64,000 bases of DNA from IMG/VR virus record IMGVR_UViG_3300042502_001233, positions 207,125-271,124 of that record; one strand, 5' to 3'. The notes beneath the pieces are model-generated. The model searched no databases and had not been told where the DNA came from. It saw only the letters and a program-made list of their open reading frames with translations. The DNA is from a virus. This document shows positions 9,153-18,887 of the stretch, in pieces (within the stretch, counting starts at the first letter, position 1; the number at the start of each line of letters is the position of its first letter). The position numbers were made by a program, and so were the translations under genes.

Positions 9153-9182
9153 AAAAAACCCCAGTATTACTACTGGGGCTTA
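9153..9182. terminator. Terminator between the 9184 gene and the protease
   Basis: Stem aaccccagta/tactggggctt with A-tract on one side; it directly abuts the stop at 9184. Confidence 0.85.
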
Positions 9183-9183
9183 A

Positions 9184-9630
9184 TTATATTTTCTTTTTAT
9201 GATATTTAAAATTTTTATCTAACTCAAAAACTTTATTAATTAACATCGATGTAACATCATTTAGCGAAGTTTTTGTTTTGTCAGATATGATTGAAATCTC
9301 TTCAGTTTGAAACAATGTTATTTCACAACTCATAAAACTACGTTTTCCGTATTTTATACCAGATTCTCTGATATCCAAATCAACAATTGTGTTGTTTTTT
9401 AAAAAATCATATTTTTCGTTTAAATTAAAATAATTAAACAAATCTTGTTTTAATTTTTTATTTATGTCTTTAATTATTCTAGAGTAATTAACATCCTCAT
9501 CTTGGGTTAATGGTTCAGCCCACGCTGAAATGTTTATATAAAACGATTTTGGGTGTTTATTATCCACACAACCATAAATTATATTGTAGTTATTATGGTC
9601 GTCATTTTTGAATTGTTTTCCTGTTTTCAT
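9184..9630 (-). CDS. Hypothetical protein
   Basis: 148 residues, mixed alpha/beta, Lys/Asn/Ile-rich, no signal peptide, membrane segment or recognised motif. It lies between the small membrane protein and the protease genes and is closed off by its own terminator. A host-like TATATTTG lies about 20 nt upstream of the start. Confidence 0.6.
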   Translation of the reverse strand: MKTGKQFKNDDHNNYNIIYGCVDNKHPKSFYINISAWAEPLTQDEDVNYSRIIKDINKKLKQDLFNYFNLNEKYDFLKNNTIVDLDIRESGIKYGKRSFMSCEITLFQTEEISIISDKTKTSLNDVTSMLINKVFELDKNFKYHKKKI

Positions 9631-9685
9631 ATTCTGGTAATTTAATATACAAATATAATTAATTTCCAGGAATTAGTCAACACAT

Positions 9686-10027
9686 TTAACGACCCATTTT
9701 ACCCCAAATTGAAATACCAATTCCGACAATAATTTGGATAAACGACATAATAGCTATAGCAGCTACCCAACGATTTTTTTGACGATACAATTCATCTTTG
9801 GCCTCCTTCATTTGGCTAGGTGACCAAACGTCGTTTACTTTGGCTATCCACCCTGTGTTAGCTTCAACATTTCTTTCAATGTTTTTTACATCGTTTAACT
9901 TAAGATTCATTTCGTTAAGTTTTTTATCAATATCGGTACGCATTTTTTCTTGAGTTTCAGCCAAACGTTCTAATTCTTTTAGAACTAATTTACTATAGTC
10001 TCCCCATGTATCTTTACTTTCAGCCAT
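9686..10027 (-). CDS. Coiled-coil protein with C-terminal membrane anchor
   Basis: 113 residues. Residues 10-55 are predicted coiled coil (ELERLAETQEKMRTDIDKKL). Residues about 85-108 (WVAAIAIMSFIQIIVGIGIS) form one membrane span, followed by a short basic tail. The arrangement resembles XhlA/holin-accessory proteins, but lysis genes are not otherwise visible here, so the role is open. It is 4 nt from the next upstream gene. Confidence 0.65.
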   Translation of the reverse strand: MAESKDTWGDYSKLVLKELERLAETQEKMRTDIDKKLNEMNLKLNDVKNIERNVEANTGWIAKVNDVWSPSQMKEAKDELYRQKNRWVAAIAIMSFIQIIVGIGISIWGKMGR

Positions 10028-10031
10028 TTTT

Positions 10032-10265
10032 TTATAAAATTTTAATATTATTTAATATTGTCTTTATTGTTGCACACATATTTTCGTAACATTTCATTTT
10101 TGATTTAGGGGTTTTAGAACCTTCAATCTCAACAACACCTTTTTCTACAACATTTTTTAAATGTTTAATTATTTTTTTATATTCTACTTCTGATTCTTCA
10201 CGACCACATATTTGGTCCGTTAATTCTCTTAATTTTAAAATATTTTCACTTGGAACACTTTTCAT
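10032..10265 (-). CDS. Small hypothetical protein of the head cluster
   Basis: 77 residues, helical and charged, two CxxxxxC-like cysteines near the C-terminus (KCYENMCATI). No family recognised. It is tightly spaced between the 10288 gene and the membrane protein gene, so probably in the same transcript. Confidence 0.6.
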   Translation of the reverse strand: MKSVPSENILKLRELTDQICGREESEVEYKKIIKHLKNVVEKGVVEIEGSKTPKSKMKCYENMCATIKTILNNIKIL

Positions 10266-10287
10266 GATTTTTATTTATTAATCAATG

Positions 10288-11052
10288 TTATATTAGACTA
10301 TTTTTTAATTCTAATAGTTTAGAAATATTTTTGTTAAAATTTTCATTGATTTCAAATTTGTCATTTAAAAGTTTATCTTTAACTCGCAATAATCTATCTT
10401 TTGTTTCTAAATTAGAATCCGTTAATTTAACATTAATCATATCGATACATTCTCTTACAACACCAGTATAAACCTCTTCCTTTTTAGTGTTATCCGAATC
10501 AATTAAAACTTTTAATACTTTTTTTTCAGTCTCACTTAGAGAAGCATATTTTTCATTATACTTATCAACCATGATTGTTGATAACATACTGTTAGGTAAA
10601 TCAAACGATTCGTTAACATTTTTTTCTTTTTTGTTTTTCATGTGGTTTATAATATAAGCAGTTGCTTCTACTATAGCGTCAATATTTTTAGCTGTTTTCT
10701 TTGTAAAAATAAGCTTAGTGATATTTTCATGTAACACAATATTATCATCAGTAGATTCTGTTTCAAAAATAATTGGGTCAGCCAATTTAAAATTAGCTTC
10801 CATAATATCTTTTTTAGAGAATTTTTGTAACAAAGCTATGTTTTCTTGAAGGAATAAATTAGCTTTTAATTCATTTTCTTCAATCTTGTTTTCTATGTTG
10901 TCATAAACCAAAAATTGAGTTTTTAATATCTCATTTTCTTTGATTGTTTTAACGTAATGTTTGAAAAGGTTTTTGTTTTCTTCTTTGTTAGAAACAATAC
11001 CTTCAACCATTAATTCGTTAAATTTGTTTTTTATTTTACCAAAATTTTGCAT
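10288..11052 (-). CDS. Helical head-cluster protein, possible prohead core component
   Basis: 254 residues if started at the ATG at 11052 (MQNFGKIKNKFNELMVEG); the longer frame has 13 more residues but crosses the promoter-like sequence. It is almost entirely helical, rich in Lys, Glu and Asn, without cysteines or enzyme motifs. It lies directly downstream of the portal gene, where T4 has the small prohead core genes 67 and 68. The FNELMVE|G segment is close to a gp21-type site. A core role is inferred from position. Confidence 0.55.
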   Translation of the reverse strand: MQNFGKIKNKFNELMVEGIVSNKEENKNLFKHYVKTIKENEILKTQFLVYDNIENKIEENELKANLFLQENIALLQKFSKKDIMEANFKLADPIIFETESTDDNIVLHENITKLIFTKKTAKNIDAIVEATAYIINHMKNKKEKNVNESFDLPNSMLSTIMVDKYNEKYASLSETEKKVLKVLIDSDNTKKEEVYTGVVRECIDMINVKLTDSNLETKDRLLRVKDKLLNDKFEINENFNKNISKLLELKNSLI

Positions 11053-11068
11053 AGGTTTATTTTTATTA

Positions 11069-11076
11069 ATAAATAT
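11069..11076 (-). promoter_or_regulatory. Late-type motif before the 11052 start
   Basis: ATATTTATTAATAAAAATAA on the minus strand 16 nt before the ATG; this also supports the downstream start over the longer frame. Confidence 0.5.
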
Positions 11077-11097
11077 AACTAATCGATACAAAAAACG

Positions 11098-13179
11098 TTA
11101 TTCATCTAACATTTTATTTATGTCTTTTATCATAGAATCGATATCGTTATTTATTTTAATTGTTTTGTCGTAAATTTTAACGTTTTCATCTACAACGTTT
11201 GCATCACTATTAACTGACTCAATTAATTTATTGACAAATCTACCTTGATATTTGGTACTTCTATCTTCTAATTTTTTAGCAAGTTGTGTTTTACGTTCTG
11301 TCAATAAGTTATCAGCTTTCTTTAGCATCTCTGTTAACTCAGCTTCAGCTTCAGTTCCAGCTTCAGCACCAGCTTCAGCACCAGCTTCAGTTCCAGTTTC
11401 ACCACCAGCTTCAGTTCCAGCTTCAGCACCAGCTTCAGCTCCAGCTTCAGCGCCAGCTTCAGCACCACCAGCTTCTCCAGAGAAATCTAAGTCTTCACCG
11501 CCTAGACCACCGCCACCGAATGAACCACCTAGGCCGCCTCCACCGCCACCGCCACCAGCGGCACCACCTTCACCTTCAGCTCCACCACCGCTACCACCAG
11601 CTAGCGCTGCTTGATAATCACCATAGATTCTATCAACTGTGTCAAACATACCAGTATGTTTAATAATACTAGCAGTATTAGCTAATTCAGCCGCAGCGGC
11701 TTTCTCCATACGTTGTTCAAGTAAATCTTGTTTGATTTCATCATCAGCCCAACCCATGATTTCTCTATGAGCTCTAGTCCATGACATAGCAGCCAATCCA
11801 TTTCCAATGTCTGAGGTAGCATCTTTAAGTAAAGCAACTTTAGCAGCCAAATGTTCAACTTTAAGCATTTCAGCTTGTGTTGATGGGTTGTTAAGTGTAA
11901 GTGTAAAGTTATCCAAATCTTCTTCAAAACCTAAGATATACAAGTGTATGATAGCAATCTTGTTAAGTTCTTGAAGCATTGATTGTTGAATACGGTTAAT
12001 CGTTCTAGAAAAACGAATATCTTGTAGTGCTAGGTTTTTACCATCACCAGCAGTTTCTTCAAAACCTAAGAATGGTTTTGGAACACGTAACGCAGTAAAT
12101 AAGTTTCTTTGCAAATATTCAATATCAGCAATTTGGTCCAAATTAGATGCACCAGGTAAAGTCTCAATCGGATTAGGTGCGTCTTCACTTCTAACAGGGA
12201 TAAAGAAATCTTGGTCGTTAGATAATTGATTGTATCTTAAATCTATTTGACCAGTTTGTGGGTCAACAATTGGCATACGTTTAAACCTGTCAGCGATTTC
12301 ATTTACGTATTGTGCAACGTCAGCGTCGTCAATGTTACCTACATATATTTTATAAACACGTCTTTCTGGCGCCCTTGTAACACGATATACAAGCATTGAA
12401 TCTTCAGATAAGATAAGTTGTTTCCAAATACGTCTAGCTTTTTCTAGTACAGATGTACCGTAAGGTAAACGTCTATCATCACCCAACAAACGGAAGTGAG
12501 CAATTTGCCATGAGTTGAATTCGATATCACGACCTCTCCAATAAAACTTTACTCTGTCTTTATCGTTTTCATCGCTAGATGCTTGCTCTCTACCACTAAC
12601 CAAATCATACAATCCAGCTTCCCTACGTTCCATTTCGTAGTTAGGCATTTGTTTGGCACCAAGAACACCTTGTTTATCGCTGATATTTAAGTATATGAAA
12701 TTATCTCCATATTTACAAGTGTTTCTAGTCCACATTGGTAAAGTTGTGTGTAAATCCAAACGGTTGAAGAATAAATCTTCTATAATACCTTTAACACGTT
12801 TACTATCAGAATAAATGTTAAGCACTCTACCGTTGTTATTTACAGTTGTAGATTCTTCCATCATAACATCCAAAGCGGCTGCGATAGTTGGGTAAAACTC
12901 CATAGCTTCAAAATCTGAATATGAACCAACACGCGTTGTTTCATAATTGATAGATTGTTGAAACATACCATTTTCTACTTTTTTCCAAACTTGACCTAAG
13001 TATTTGTTTTGTTGAGCTTGAAGTTTTGCTGTTTCGTATTCTTCTTTACTTGTTGTTTTTAATAACTCACCATTGCCAACATTATAACGTTGTGTTGGTT
13101 GTTTTTGAGTTGGTTGTGTGTAATTAGGGTCAAGTACTCTACCTAACCTTTGAAATATTGTTAAATTTTCTTTTGCCAT
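11098..13179 (-). CDS. gp20: Portal protein, T4 gp20 type
   Basis: 693 residues (T4 gp20 has 524). The core is recognisable from FYPTIAAALDVMMEE, FRLLGDDRRLPYGTSVLEKA, SEDSMLVYRVTRAPERRVYK and LRVPKPFLGFEE. The portal dodecamer sits at the head vertex and docks the terminase. Residues about 535-625 are an unusual low-complexity tail, Gly-rich then a run of A-G-A-E/T units encoded by near-identical 12-bp repeats, followed by a helical C-terminus. The gene follows the small 13230 gene and the terminase in T4 order. Confidence 0.95.
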   Translation of the reverse strand: MAKENLTIFQRLGRVLDPNYTQPTQKQPTQRYNVGNGELLKTTSKEEYETAKLQAQQNKYLGQVWKKVENGMFQQSINYETTRVGSYSDFEAMEFYPTIAAALDVMMEESTTVNNNGRVLNIYSDSKRVKGIIEDLFFNRLDLHTTLPMWTRNTCKYGDNFIYLNISDKQGVLGAKQMPNYEMERREAGLYDLVSGREQASSDENDKDRVKFYWRGRDIEFNSWQIAHFRLLGDDRRLPYGTSVLEKARRIWKQLILSEDSMLVYRVTRAPERRVYKIYVGNIDDADVAQYVNEIADRFKRMPIVDPQTGQIDLRYNQLSNDQDFFIPVRSEDAPNPIETLPGASNLDQIADIEYLQRNLFTALRVPKPFLGFEETAGDGKNLALQDIRFSRTINRIQQSMLQELNKIAIIHLYILGFEEDLDNFTLTLNNPSTQAEMLKVEHLAAKVALLKDATSDIGNGLAAMSWTRAHREIMGWADDEIKQDLLEQRMEKAAAAELANTASIIKHTGMFDTVDRIYGDYQAALAGGSGGGAEGEGGAAGGGGGGGGLGGSFGGGGLGGEDLDFSGEAGGAEAGAEAGAEAGAEAGTEAGGETGTEAGAEAGAEAGTEAEAELTEMLKKADNLLTERKTQLAKKLEDRSTKYQGRFVNKLIESVNSDANVVDENVKIYDKTIKINNDIDSMIKDINKMLDE
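11335..11470 (-). repeat. Tandem coding repeat in the portal C-terminus
   Basis: Repeats of the unit GCTGAAGCTGGT and close variants encode alternating Ala-Glu-Ala-Gly and Ala-Gly-Thr. The unit count is probably variable because such direct repeats slip readily. Confidence 0.85.
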
Positions 13180-13229
13180 AGCATTATCTTTTTCTTTAAT
13201 TATAATAAAAATTTTGTGGAATTAAATAG

Positions 13230-13469
13230 TTATTCTACATAATCACAAGCAACATAAGCAACACGTAGTTGCTCGCTGTTAGCCAAAACAATGTTATACG
13301 AATATGTCGATATCCAATCTTGACCTTGTGTGTTAGGACGAGCATCACAAAAATAATTTCGTCTATTATTTACAGCTGGTTTTCTTTCGAAATTATTTGG
13401 TGTTGGCGACCATTTATATAAATTAGGTCCCACACCTTTACGTATAAATACTTTTTTACCTAAACCCAT
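13230..13469 (-). CDS. Small hypothetical protein between terminase and portal
   Basis: 79 residues, aromatic- and Asn-rich (for example KPAVNNRRNYFCDARPNT), probably beta-structured, with no recognised family. Its ATG lies 2 nt downstream of the terminase stop, so it is likely translated together with it. In T4 this interval holds tail sheath and tube genes, which are absent here. Confidence 0.65.
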   Translation of the reverse strand: MGLGKKVFIRKGVGPNLYKWSPTPNNFERKPAVNNRRNYFCDARPNTQGQDWISTYSYNIVLANSEQLRVAYVACDYVE

Positions 13470-13471
13470 GA

Positions 13472-16471
13472 TTATCTTCTATTATTTAAGTTTCCAAACA
13501 GCCACATATGTTCACCTCTAGGGTCTTGAACATTTCTATATGCTCTATGTTCTGGATTTATTTTTTTTGTTACCTCACCAGTTGCTGGGTTAGTTACTTT
13601 AGTTGTTGTTTGAGTATTTGATGAACCACCCAACCAACTATTTAAAATTGCTTTATTTTGTTTTTCTAATCTTTCTAAATTTTTAAACGAATGTTCAACA
13701 ACCCACAAAGCCATACCCAACGACATAAGCAAATCATCATGATACCCTTCCATGTGGTCTGGTCTACCATTTTTATAAACAAATGTTTTCATTTCTGATG
13801 TAAGTCTGCTTGAACGAATTTTAACACCGTTGGTTCTAATTTTATATTCTAAATTAGAAATCATAGGTAGACGAACGTTGGTTGCGTGAAATCCTGGGAT
13901 TTTGTTATCTTTGTTGAAATGTGTCAACTCTCTTTGTCTAGCAGAAAGAATTTTACCGTTGGCATTATCGTAATGCAAACGTTTGTAATCAAATTCTAAC
14001 AATTTCAATACTGTAGACACACCCATACCACCAGTAACATCGACTACGGTATATGCTTTGTATAAATTACCGTATTCTTCGACGATTTGAGCCAATAAAT
14101 CTGGTTGTATCTTACCTTGGTATTCCATCACCTCTTCCATTGTTGTAAAATCGATTACAACGATTGTAGAAGCATCTTCACCATCACCCCTAGATACGTC
14201 ACAATTATGTGTTGTAATGTGATGACACATAAATGTATGTGTCTCACATTCAAAATTGTAAACGTTACCAGTATATTTTGATTTATCTATATTTTTAATC
14301 CTAAAATAAATAAAATCTTTATTTTCATCAAAATGACATGATTTTATTGTTCTATCATTAATTACACTAAATTGGTTAAAATTAAACTTATTAAGTTTAG
14401 GGTCTAAAGCATCATTATTTAATAATTTTAGTAAATCTAAACTATCCTGATTAGCTAGTGTTAAATTATACGTTTCTTTTTGGTAAGTTATTTTACCACA
14501 AATTATTGATTCTTTAGCGTCTCTTAATTTATTCAAACACGATATAACCCCAAGTGAAAAAATGATATCTTGAATTGATTCTAATAATTCTAAATTAACA
14601 CTAACAAAAGAAATTTTAGAATTAACTTTATTTTTTTTAATAGTTTTAACCCAACACCCATCACTGTCAAAATAACCTTTTATTAATTCTATTTTATTTT
14701 CTTTAGAAATATATTTAACCCATTCAGATATTTTTTTACCATTAGAATACTGACCAAAATTTTCAATTAAAAAACCATATAACTCTTTTGAATTAAAAAC
14801 AATTTCATATGTTGTATCTTTTTCTATTATGGTTGGTTTTCTTTCAAATAATCGCCCAACTATTTCATATAATTTATCAACATAGTACGTTTCATTTTTA
14901 TTAAAACATACTGATATAGAATAATCATAGTTATTATAATGACCAACCCAACCATCTCCTAACCACATACCAATAAACCACCAAAAATCTTTATCATTTA
15001 AAGGGTTTTTTAACCAAAAATCTTCTCTTCCATTAAAATTATCACCCCATACGTCTTTAATTTCTATTTCTTTTTTATATATGTTAGGAACTTTAATCCA
15101 ATCATCAATTTTAATATCACTAACTTTTTTGTATTGAAAATCTAAATCCCAATATCTTTCATTAAATTTATACTTTTTATGTTTTTTATTATAGTTTCTA
15201 ATTAATTTAGAATCACTAACTAAAATAGGGTGTTCTTTAGTAAACTTGGTTTTTCTAAAGGTATTATCAACAGTAATTTCATAGATATCTTCATTAACAA
15301 CAGGGTAAATTTGTTTATTGATTATTTTAACGTAATCACCATTTTCAGATATTAAGTTATCATTACTTGAAACATCTTGAATATTAATCAAACCTCTATT
15401 AGTCAAGACTTTTTCGTCTGGCGGTAAACAACCCATAATGTATTGATGACCTTCTTGTGGTTCTTCCCAAATCCAAATTTCATTCTCAGCACCCAAAGTA
15501 TATTTAGGTTCCATAACGTTATTTTTATTTTGAAAATCAATATGTTCTTCAGCAATAACGTTACCACCAGACCCAATGAACGATACATCTAACTCTTGCG
15601 CAATCATTTTGGCATCGTTGTTCATACCCAAACACATTTCTTCATACCATGATGATGTTGGTTTCCAACCATCATTTAACATTCTCTCATATGATTCATA
15701 TGTGAATTCATATTCAATTTCTACATGGTCTTCTTTTAACCACCTAAGGTCTTTGTTGTAACGCAAATCCTCATACCATTTCATTTCAATAATATTGAAG
15801 TTGTTCTTTTTCTTTTTGGCTTGGTCATAAGTTTTGTAGTATAACGCATCCATACCTTTTGGTGTTGAAATAAGAGTAGCTTTACCCCCAGTACCTAACG
15901 CTGTAAGAGCAGCACCAAATACTTCGGCACCATTGTCAATATACGCAGCCTCATCCATTACAAGATAAGTCGGTGTAAAACCACGCAATGCATCCTTAGA
16001 TGTTGCAACCGCTTTAACACGGCTACCGTTAGGAAGTCTGATTTCTTTTTTAGAGTCAGTAATAAAGATTGATTTAGCTTCAGCCTTAGCGTTACCATAG
16101 TATTCGGCACCCCATACCCATCTAGGTAATTGACCCAAAAAATCTTTAATTTTTGCTAGGAACTCAAAAGCTAACTCTTGTTTGTTCGCGATGATAAGAA
16201 CCGCCTCTGGGTTGTCCTCATCGGCCCACCCAACTTTTATTGCCATATATGCTGCTGTTGTAGTAGACACACCAGCTTGTCTAGGTTTAGTAACTAAATT
16301 AAACCTGTGTTTATCGTATGCTTGTATAATTTCCTTTTGTCTAGGAAATAGTTTGAAAGGTACAAAACCTTCTTGCGTTTTGTCAAATGTTTCCAAATAC
16401 GTTTCAATGGCGTAAACTGGATTCATTAGACACTTTGTATATTCTTTAAATATTTCTTGTGTTGTCAACAT
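13472..16471 (-). CDS. terL: Terminase large subunit with in-frame intein
   Basis: 999 residues before splicing, 590 after. The ATPase half shows KPRQAGVST (62-70, Walker A) and YLVMDEA (169-175, Walker B). The nuclease half would read YIMG-CDVSRGDG once residues 348-756 are removed; the Asp of that motif is the first catalytic acid of the RNase H-like nuclease. The enzyme cuts and pumps DNA into the prohead through the portal. Without splicing the nuclease site would be disrupted, so intein activity is needed for packaging. It resembles T4 gp17 in length and order, and follows a terminator and a late-type motif at 16489. Confidence 0.95.
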   Translation of the reverse strand: MLTTQEIFKEYTKCLMNPVYAIETYLETFDKTQEGFVPFKLFPRQKEIIQAYDKHRFNLVTKPRQAGVSTTTAAYMAIKVGWADEDNPEAVLIIANKQELAFEFLAKIKDFLGQLPRWVWGAEYYGNAKAEAKSIFITDSKKEIRLPNGSRVKAVATSKDALRGFTPTYLVMDEAAYIDNGAEVFGAALTALGTGGKATLISTPKGMDALYYKTYDQAKKKKNNFNIIEMKWYEDLRYNKDLRWLKEDHVEIEYEFTYESYERMLNDGWKPTSSWYEEMCLGMNNDAKMIAQELDVSFIGSGGNVIAEEHIDFQNKNNVMEPKYTLGAENEIWIWEEPQEGHQYIMGCLPPDEKVLTNRGLINIQDVSSNDNLISENGDYVKIINKQIYPVVNEDIYEITVDNTFRKTKFTKEHPILVSDSKLIRNYNKKHKKYKFNERYWDLDFQYKKVSDIKIDDWIKVPNIYKKEIEIKDVWGDNFNGREDFWLKNPLNDKDFWWFIGMWLGDGWVGHYNNYDYSISVCFNKNETYYVDKLYEIVGRLFERKPTIIEKDTTYEIVFNSKELYGFLIENFGQYSNGKKISEWVKYISKENKIELIKGYFDSDGCWVKTIKKNKVNSKISFVSVNLELLESIQDIIFSLGVISCLNKLRDAKESIICGKITYQKETYNLTLANQDSLDLLKLLNNDALDPKLNKFNFNQFSVINDRTIKSCHFDENKDFIYFRIKNIDKSKYTGNVYNFECETHTFMCHHITTHNCDVSRGDGEDASTIVVIDFTTMEEVMEYQGKIQPDLLAQIVEEYGNLYKAYTVVDVTGGMGVSTVLKLLEFDYKRLHYDNANGKILSARQRELTHFNKDNKIPGFHATNVRLPMISNLEYKIRTNGVKIRSSRLTSEMKTFVYKNGRPDHMEGYHDDLLMSLGMALWVVEHSFKNLERLEKQNKAILNSWLGGSSNTQTTTKVTNPATGEVTKKINPEHRAYRNVQDPRGEHMWLFGNLNNRR
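14204..15430 (-). mobile_element. LAGLIDADG intein in TerL
   Basis: 1227 nt, 409 residues, in frame with both exteins. It starts with Cys (CLPPDEKVLTNRG, block A), has block B near TKEHPIL (residues 64-70), two LAGLIDADG-type motifs (WFIGMWLGDG at 151-160 and LIKGYFDSDG at 249-258), and ends HHITTHN followed by Cys+1 of the extein. All splicing residues look intact, so self-excision and homing are both plausible. The insertion point is the codon pair next to the nuclease catalytic Asp, a highly conserved target. Confidence 0.95.
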
Positions 16472-16488
16472 AATATTCTAATTTACTA

Positions 16489-16496
16489 ATAAATAT
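16489..16496 (-). promoter_or_regulatory. Late-type motif before terL
   Basis: ATATTTATTAGTAAATTAG on the minus strand, 18 nt before the terL ATG and just past the terminator at 16530. Confidence 0.5.
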
Positions 16497-16529
16497 GCTG
16501 AAATCAAGGAAAATAGCTTATTATAAATA

Positions 16530-16555
16530 ATAAAGGGCCCAAACAGGCCCTTTAT
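16530..16555. terminator. Terminator between the 16576 gene and terL
   Basis: Inverted repeat ataaagggcc/ggccctttat with a short loop; it closes the upstream transcript before the terL promoter-like site. Confidence 0.85.
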
Positions 16556-16575
16556 AAATTAATATGTGTATATTT

Positions 16576-17850
16576 TTAGAACATCTCGTCTATTCCGAAT
16601 ACATCGTCGTCGTCATCTTCTTCACCACCCATACCTAATAGTTCGTCAATACCGAATACTTCTTTTTCTGTCGAATTAATTTCAGTCATAGCTTCATTAA
16701 ATTCTTCTTCGTTTAATTCGCTTTTAACTTTTTTGGCTATTTCTTTAACAACTTTTTTACCTTCTTCAGTACCAGCCATTATCTCTCTCATTCTAACGTT
16801 AAATTCTCTAACTGGTAACGAAACTAATTCAGTGTATATATGATGCTTGTTACCAAAATCTTCAGAATCTATAGCGTCTGTAAATCTTTCCCACAATGCT
16901 GGTCCTAATCTCATATCCCATGGCTCAGCGGCCAAGAAATCAGCTTTATCAACAACATATTTACCAATCTTTTTATCTTTTGGTAAACCATGTCCAGATA
17001 ACAATTCCATAACACCTTTTACCAATTCATGAATAAGAACTGGGAAAACCATAGCTTCAGCTTCAATAATAGCTTTAGGGTTATCTTTGGTTGGGAATGT
17101 TACTCTAACAACACCACCGTTAACACCGTTTTCCATATTAGGAATTACGTAGTACATGTAATCAGCAGCGGCCATAAGCTTTGTATATCTGTTCACCAAT
17201 TTAGGGTCCATGTTAGTTAACTCATCATCAACGTTATGGAACATGTGACTACATTTTTTAGCAGCACCTTGAATCATCGCGTTAAGAAATCTACGCTTGT
17301 AAACTTCTTCCTTAGCGTTGACTATCGCATCATGATTTTCAAATGTCATATCAGTCGATTTAGGTGTTGGATTCTTTTTAGTACCTTCCATGTTTATCCT
17401 AGGTGTAATAGTAGCTTTGATTTCTACTATGTCGTCTGGCATGTCATATTCTTCACGAATCATTTCCTCAGCCAATTTCTCCAACTCTTTGATGTGTTTT
17501 GATTCCATTGACATTGTTTCATGAAGCAATGGCATCATTTCCATCATTACTCTTTGATTATCAATTGAATCCGAATCAAATGCTCTTTTGTATCTATTAA
17601 CAACTTCACTAAAACGTTTACCCATAATTTTTTGTTCAAAATGGTTTTCATCACCTTCTGGGATTATTGGATGTACACCCAATGAATGTTTACGTTCAGC
17701 CAAGTCTTTTTCTAGTTGAGGATGCATTCTTTCGGAAATACCGTCTAAGTAAACTAACCCTTCATTAAGGGTTGGTTTAACTTCTTTCTTCTCTCCAATT
17801 ATTTTGGAGTTCTGCAATGCTTTTTCAGCTATTTTTCTGTAATCGCTCAT
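16576..17850 (-). CDS. Virion-region protein with HELVK segment and acidic tail
   Basis: 424 residues. The N-terminus contains PTLNE|GLVYL (a possible L-x-E maturation site near residue 30). The centre has VFPVLIHELVKGVMELL, reminiscent of a metal-binding helix but lacking the second His of HExxH. The tail is very acidic with two copies of VFGIDE. No family assignment. Its ATG overlaps the stop region of the upstream gene, so the two are coupled. Position and composition suggest a head or core protein. Confidence 0.6.
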   Translation of the reverse strand: MSDYRKIAEKALQNSKIIGEKKEVKPTLNEGLVYLDGISERMHPQLEKDLAERKHSLGVHPIIPEGDENHFEQKIMGKRFSEVVNRYKRAFDSDSIDNQRVMMEMMPLLHETMSMESKHIKELEKLAEEMIREEYDMPDDIVEIKATITPRINMEGTKKNPTPKSTDMTFENHDAIVNAKEEVYKRRFLNAMIQGAAKKCSHMFHNVDDELTNMDPKLVNRYTKLMAAADYMYYVIPNMENGVNGGVVRVTFPTKDNPKAIIEAEAMVFPVLIHELVKGVMELLSGHGLPKDKKIGKYVVDKADFLAAEPWDMRLGPALWERFTDAIDSEDFGNKHHIYTELVSLPVREFNVRMREIMAGTEEGKKVVKEIAKKVKSELNEEEFNEAMTEINSTEKEVFGIDELLGMGGEEDDDDDVFGIDEMF

Positions 17851-18887
17851 TACTTAATATCTTTAATTTTTATTGTTTTTACTACTTTTCTATTTTCACT
17901 AATTGGCGCCAAATCTTGTTCTGGTGGCATTTGATTACCTTGTGCTTGACCAGTTTGTGGTTGTTGTTGCTGTTGTGTACTAGTTTTAGCCAAATCTTTA
18001 ATTCCAGTAACCAAATTACCTAAACCAGCTCTTGGAACACCAATAAGTTCAGCAAATGCAGCAATAACTTCTCTTTGTGCTACTTTGTTCTTTTTTATCG
18101 TATCTATAACTATAGGTGGAATTCTTTTAGAAATCATAACCATAAGCTTTTTAGCTTTAGCATGCATATCCTCATCAGTCTCTTGACCAGTAGGTGTTAC
18201 TTCATTTAATCCTTGTTTTTGACTACCACCAAAAACTTTGCTATGAAAAAATTTTTTAAACTCTGATAAACCCATATATTTTTCATTGTCAGACATTGGG
18301 TATTTTGCCAAGTCTTGAATGTTTTGGAATTTTTTAAATTTACCAGTTGTCTCGTCAACTATGAAGTGTTTATAATCACCCAATCTCAATGAATCTGGGT
18401 TATCACCTTTAGGTTGTTCACTTGGTTTAGTTTCAGGTTTAACTTCTTTTTTTTCCGCTATAGAAGCTTCCATTGTTTCACGCATTGGCTTAGCAATAGT
18501 TTTCTCAAAATGGTCAACTGGGTGAATTATATTTTCACCAGATTCATTTAAATCATCAAAACAATACACACCTAAAACTACTTTTTTCTGCGGTGTAATA
18601 CCTCTAACCATTTGATATTGTTTACCACCTATGTTAAATGGTTGTGAAATTTTATTTTTTTCATCTTTAACGTTAGACAAGTATTTTATAGTTGCTTGGT
18701 CTTGTGGTTCAATGACAGCTTCAGCTTCTTCACCAACTACATTAACATTAACACCTTTCATTTTAGACAATGACGGCCCAACTTTTGGTAAATCTTTAGC
18801 TGATACGGTTAGATTAGCACCAGAACCACCAGAAGTGCTAGATGTAGTTAAACTAGTGTCGTATTCTTTTAATTTATTTTTGCTCAT
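17850..18887 (-). CDS. Hypothetical virion-region protein
   Basis: 345 residues with a Ser/Thr/Gly-rich N-terminus, a middle beta domain (FNIGGKQYQMVRGITPQKK, about 85-105) and a Gln/Pro-rich segment near residues 305-325. The phrase FDDLNESGEN contains an L-N-E site. No recognised family. It overlaps its neighbours at both ends, which places it in one translationally coupled operon running from 22342 to 16576. Confidence 0.6.
   Translation of the reverse strand: MSKNKLKEYDTSLTTSSTSGGSGANLTVSAKDLPKVGPSLSKMKGVNVNVVGEEAEAVIEPQDQATIKYLSNVKDEKNKISQPFNIGGKQYQMVRGITPQKKVVLGVYCFDDLNESGENIIHPVDHFEKTIAKPMRETMEASIAEKKEVKPETKPSEQPKGDNPDSLRLGDYKHFIVDETTGKFKKFQNIQDLAKYPMSDNEKYMGLSEFKKFFHSKVFGGSQKQGLNEVTPTGQETDEDMHAKAKKLMVMISKRIPPIVIDTIKKNKVAQREVIAAFAELIGVPRAGLGNLVTGIKDLAKTSTQQQQQPQTGQAQGNQMPPEQDLAPISENRKVVKTIKIKDIK

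Noticed and set aside
11252-11663. Two plus-strand ORFs of Ala/Pro/Ser or Gln/Leu repeats opposite the portal gene
   Set aside because: They are shadows of the portal's low-complexity coding repeat, and the minus-strand frame is clearly the gene.
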